In this document: positions 63,555 through 64,000 of the stretch, in pieces
Layout of the letters: every line of letters begins with the position of its first letter
How positions within the stretch are numbered: the first letter of the stretch is position 1
Origin: Ariolimax columbianus
Lineage: Eukaryota > Mollusca > Gastropoda > Stylommatophora > Arionidae
Direction of reading: 5' to 3'
Assembly: GCA_036924085.1 (NCBI GenBank)
Contig: JAVGWX010000007.1
Coordinates: 34,496,953-34,560,952 of the forward strand
DNA length: 64,000 nt
Position numbers and translations under genes: made by a program
The notes under the pieces: model-generated
The model's database searches: none
What the model saw: the letters and a program-made list of their open reading frames with translations, nothing else
What the model was told of the DNA's origin: nothing

Positions 63555-64000
63555 TTTTCTCACCCCCAGGGCAACGGCTTTGACTGGCCGGCTAAACTAC
63601 ATAAGCAATCGCGGAGGAAAACGAGGGCGCAAATCCTATCACACATGAGAGGAGCACAACATCCCTGACTGACATCCGCACAACGAGATGGAAAACTTGA
63701 TCCAAACCAGGATAGGGAAGATCCGATAGTCGTGTAAGACAGCTTTCCTAGGAGAGACCACTCTGAACCCAAACAACTGCTGCCCTGCAGGCAGGCTGGG
63801 GACAGCCAAGGGCTAGGGAGGCAGCCCCGAGCAAATGCATGCTGAAGTCGAATGCACTAGGCTACGGCGCATAACACAGTGCAACGCAGTACGTTTAATG
63901 ATGACGGACACCAAAATGACTCAACGAGATGGTGCTCGACCCAAGGAGACCAGCCAGGTGGGAAGAGTGCCGGATCCTCCGCCTCGAAGGGGTCCATCAA
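63555..64000 (+). mobile_element. LINE U 5-prime leader, cut by window end
   Basis: GGCAACGGCTTTGACTGGCC, CTGCCCTGCAGGCAGGCTGG, GCATGCTGAAGTCGAATGCA and, at 63973, GCCGGATCCTCCGCCTCGAA match the leaders at 51395 and 27501. The endonuclease should start just right of the window. Confidence 0.8.

Overview
This is eukaryotic, almost certainly invertebrate animal, nuclear DNA: AT-rich, no operons, introns with GT-AG borders, and mostly dead retrotransposons. Element types (craniofacial-development-protein-2-like LINEs, jockey-like LINEs with RNase H, CR1-like, mariner, hAT and piggyBac-like DNA transposons, tRNA-derived SINEs) fit a lophotrochozoan such as a mollusc, but the sequence alone does not fix the species.

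The one well-supported host gene is on the minus strand. Seven exons (50541-50626, 43165-43328, 42862-42938, 13845-13973, 9250-9356, 6027-6113, 2298-2348) have consensus splice sites and compatible phases. Together they encode about 233 residues of an SMP (synaptotagmin-like mitochondrial lipid-binding) domain that runs into the first strand of a C2-like domain. Both ends of the gene lie outside the window. Intron sizes are about 7.2, 0.23, 28.9, 4.5, 3.1 and 3.7 kb, and the introns hold most of the mobile elements. Two or three possible plus-strand exons near 27.3-28.1 kb are unassigned.

I label LINE families locally. A: 2640-5873 (+), with pieces at 15830-16190 and 17235-17945 (-). B: 6411-7035 (+). 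P: 15470-15800, 16230-17215 and 18125-18810 (+). V: 9962-10640 (-). Z: 11470-12935 and 30890-33010 (-), with 3-prime pieces at 21350-21625 and 39028-39551 (+); it ends in a zinc-finger-like motif. X: 8380-8850, 20200-20575, 28950-30425, 60240-62575 (+) and 25575-26930 (-). Y: 28440-33660 (-), interrupted by X and Z. T: 34500-35160 (-). W: 36345-40230 (-) and 47300-49420 (+). U (jockey-like with RNase H): 50990-57215 (+), 43965-44960 (-), and 5-prime pieces at 27495-27808 and 63555-64000. A CR1-like element (53329-55197, -) is inserted in U; two other copies survive only as 3-prime tails.

DNA transposons include a head-to-head mariner palindrome (21771-22502), a second mariner remnant (9560-9850), a Tc1/mariner-like element with long terminal inverted repeats (10646-13297) that hosts a Z LINE, a TTAA-bounded element with piggyBac-like ends (46490-49620) that hosts a W LINE, a piggyBac-like N-terminal remnant (137-576, -) and hAT remnants (33990-34420, -; 42000-42480, +). 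Two solo LTRs (24303-25239, 45268-46309), two tRNA-derived SINEs and a 350-bp non-autonomous retroposon with a 12-bp target duplication complete the picture. Nearly every element reading frame is broken. The most interesting content is the insertion layering, the head-to-head and 5-prime-inverted structures, and the internally deleted LINE derivatives.
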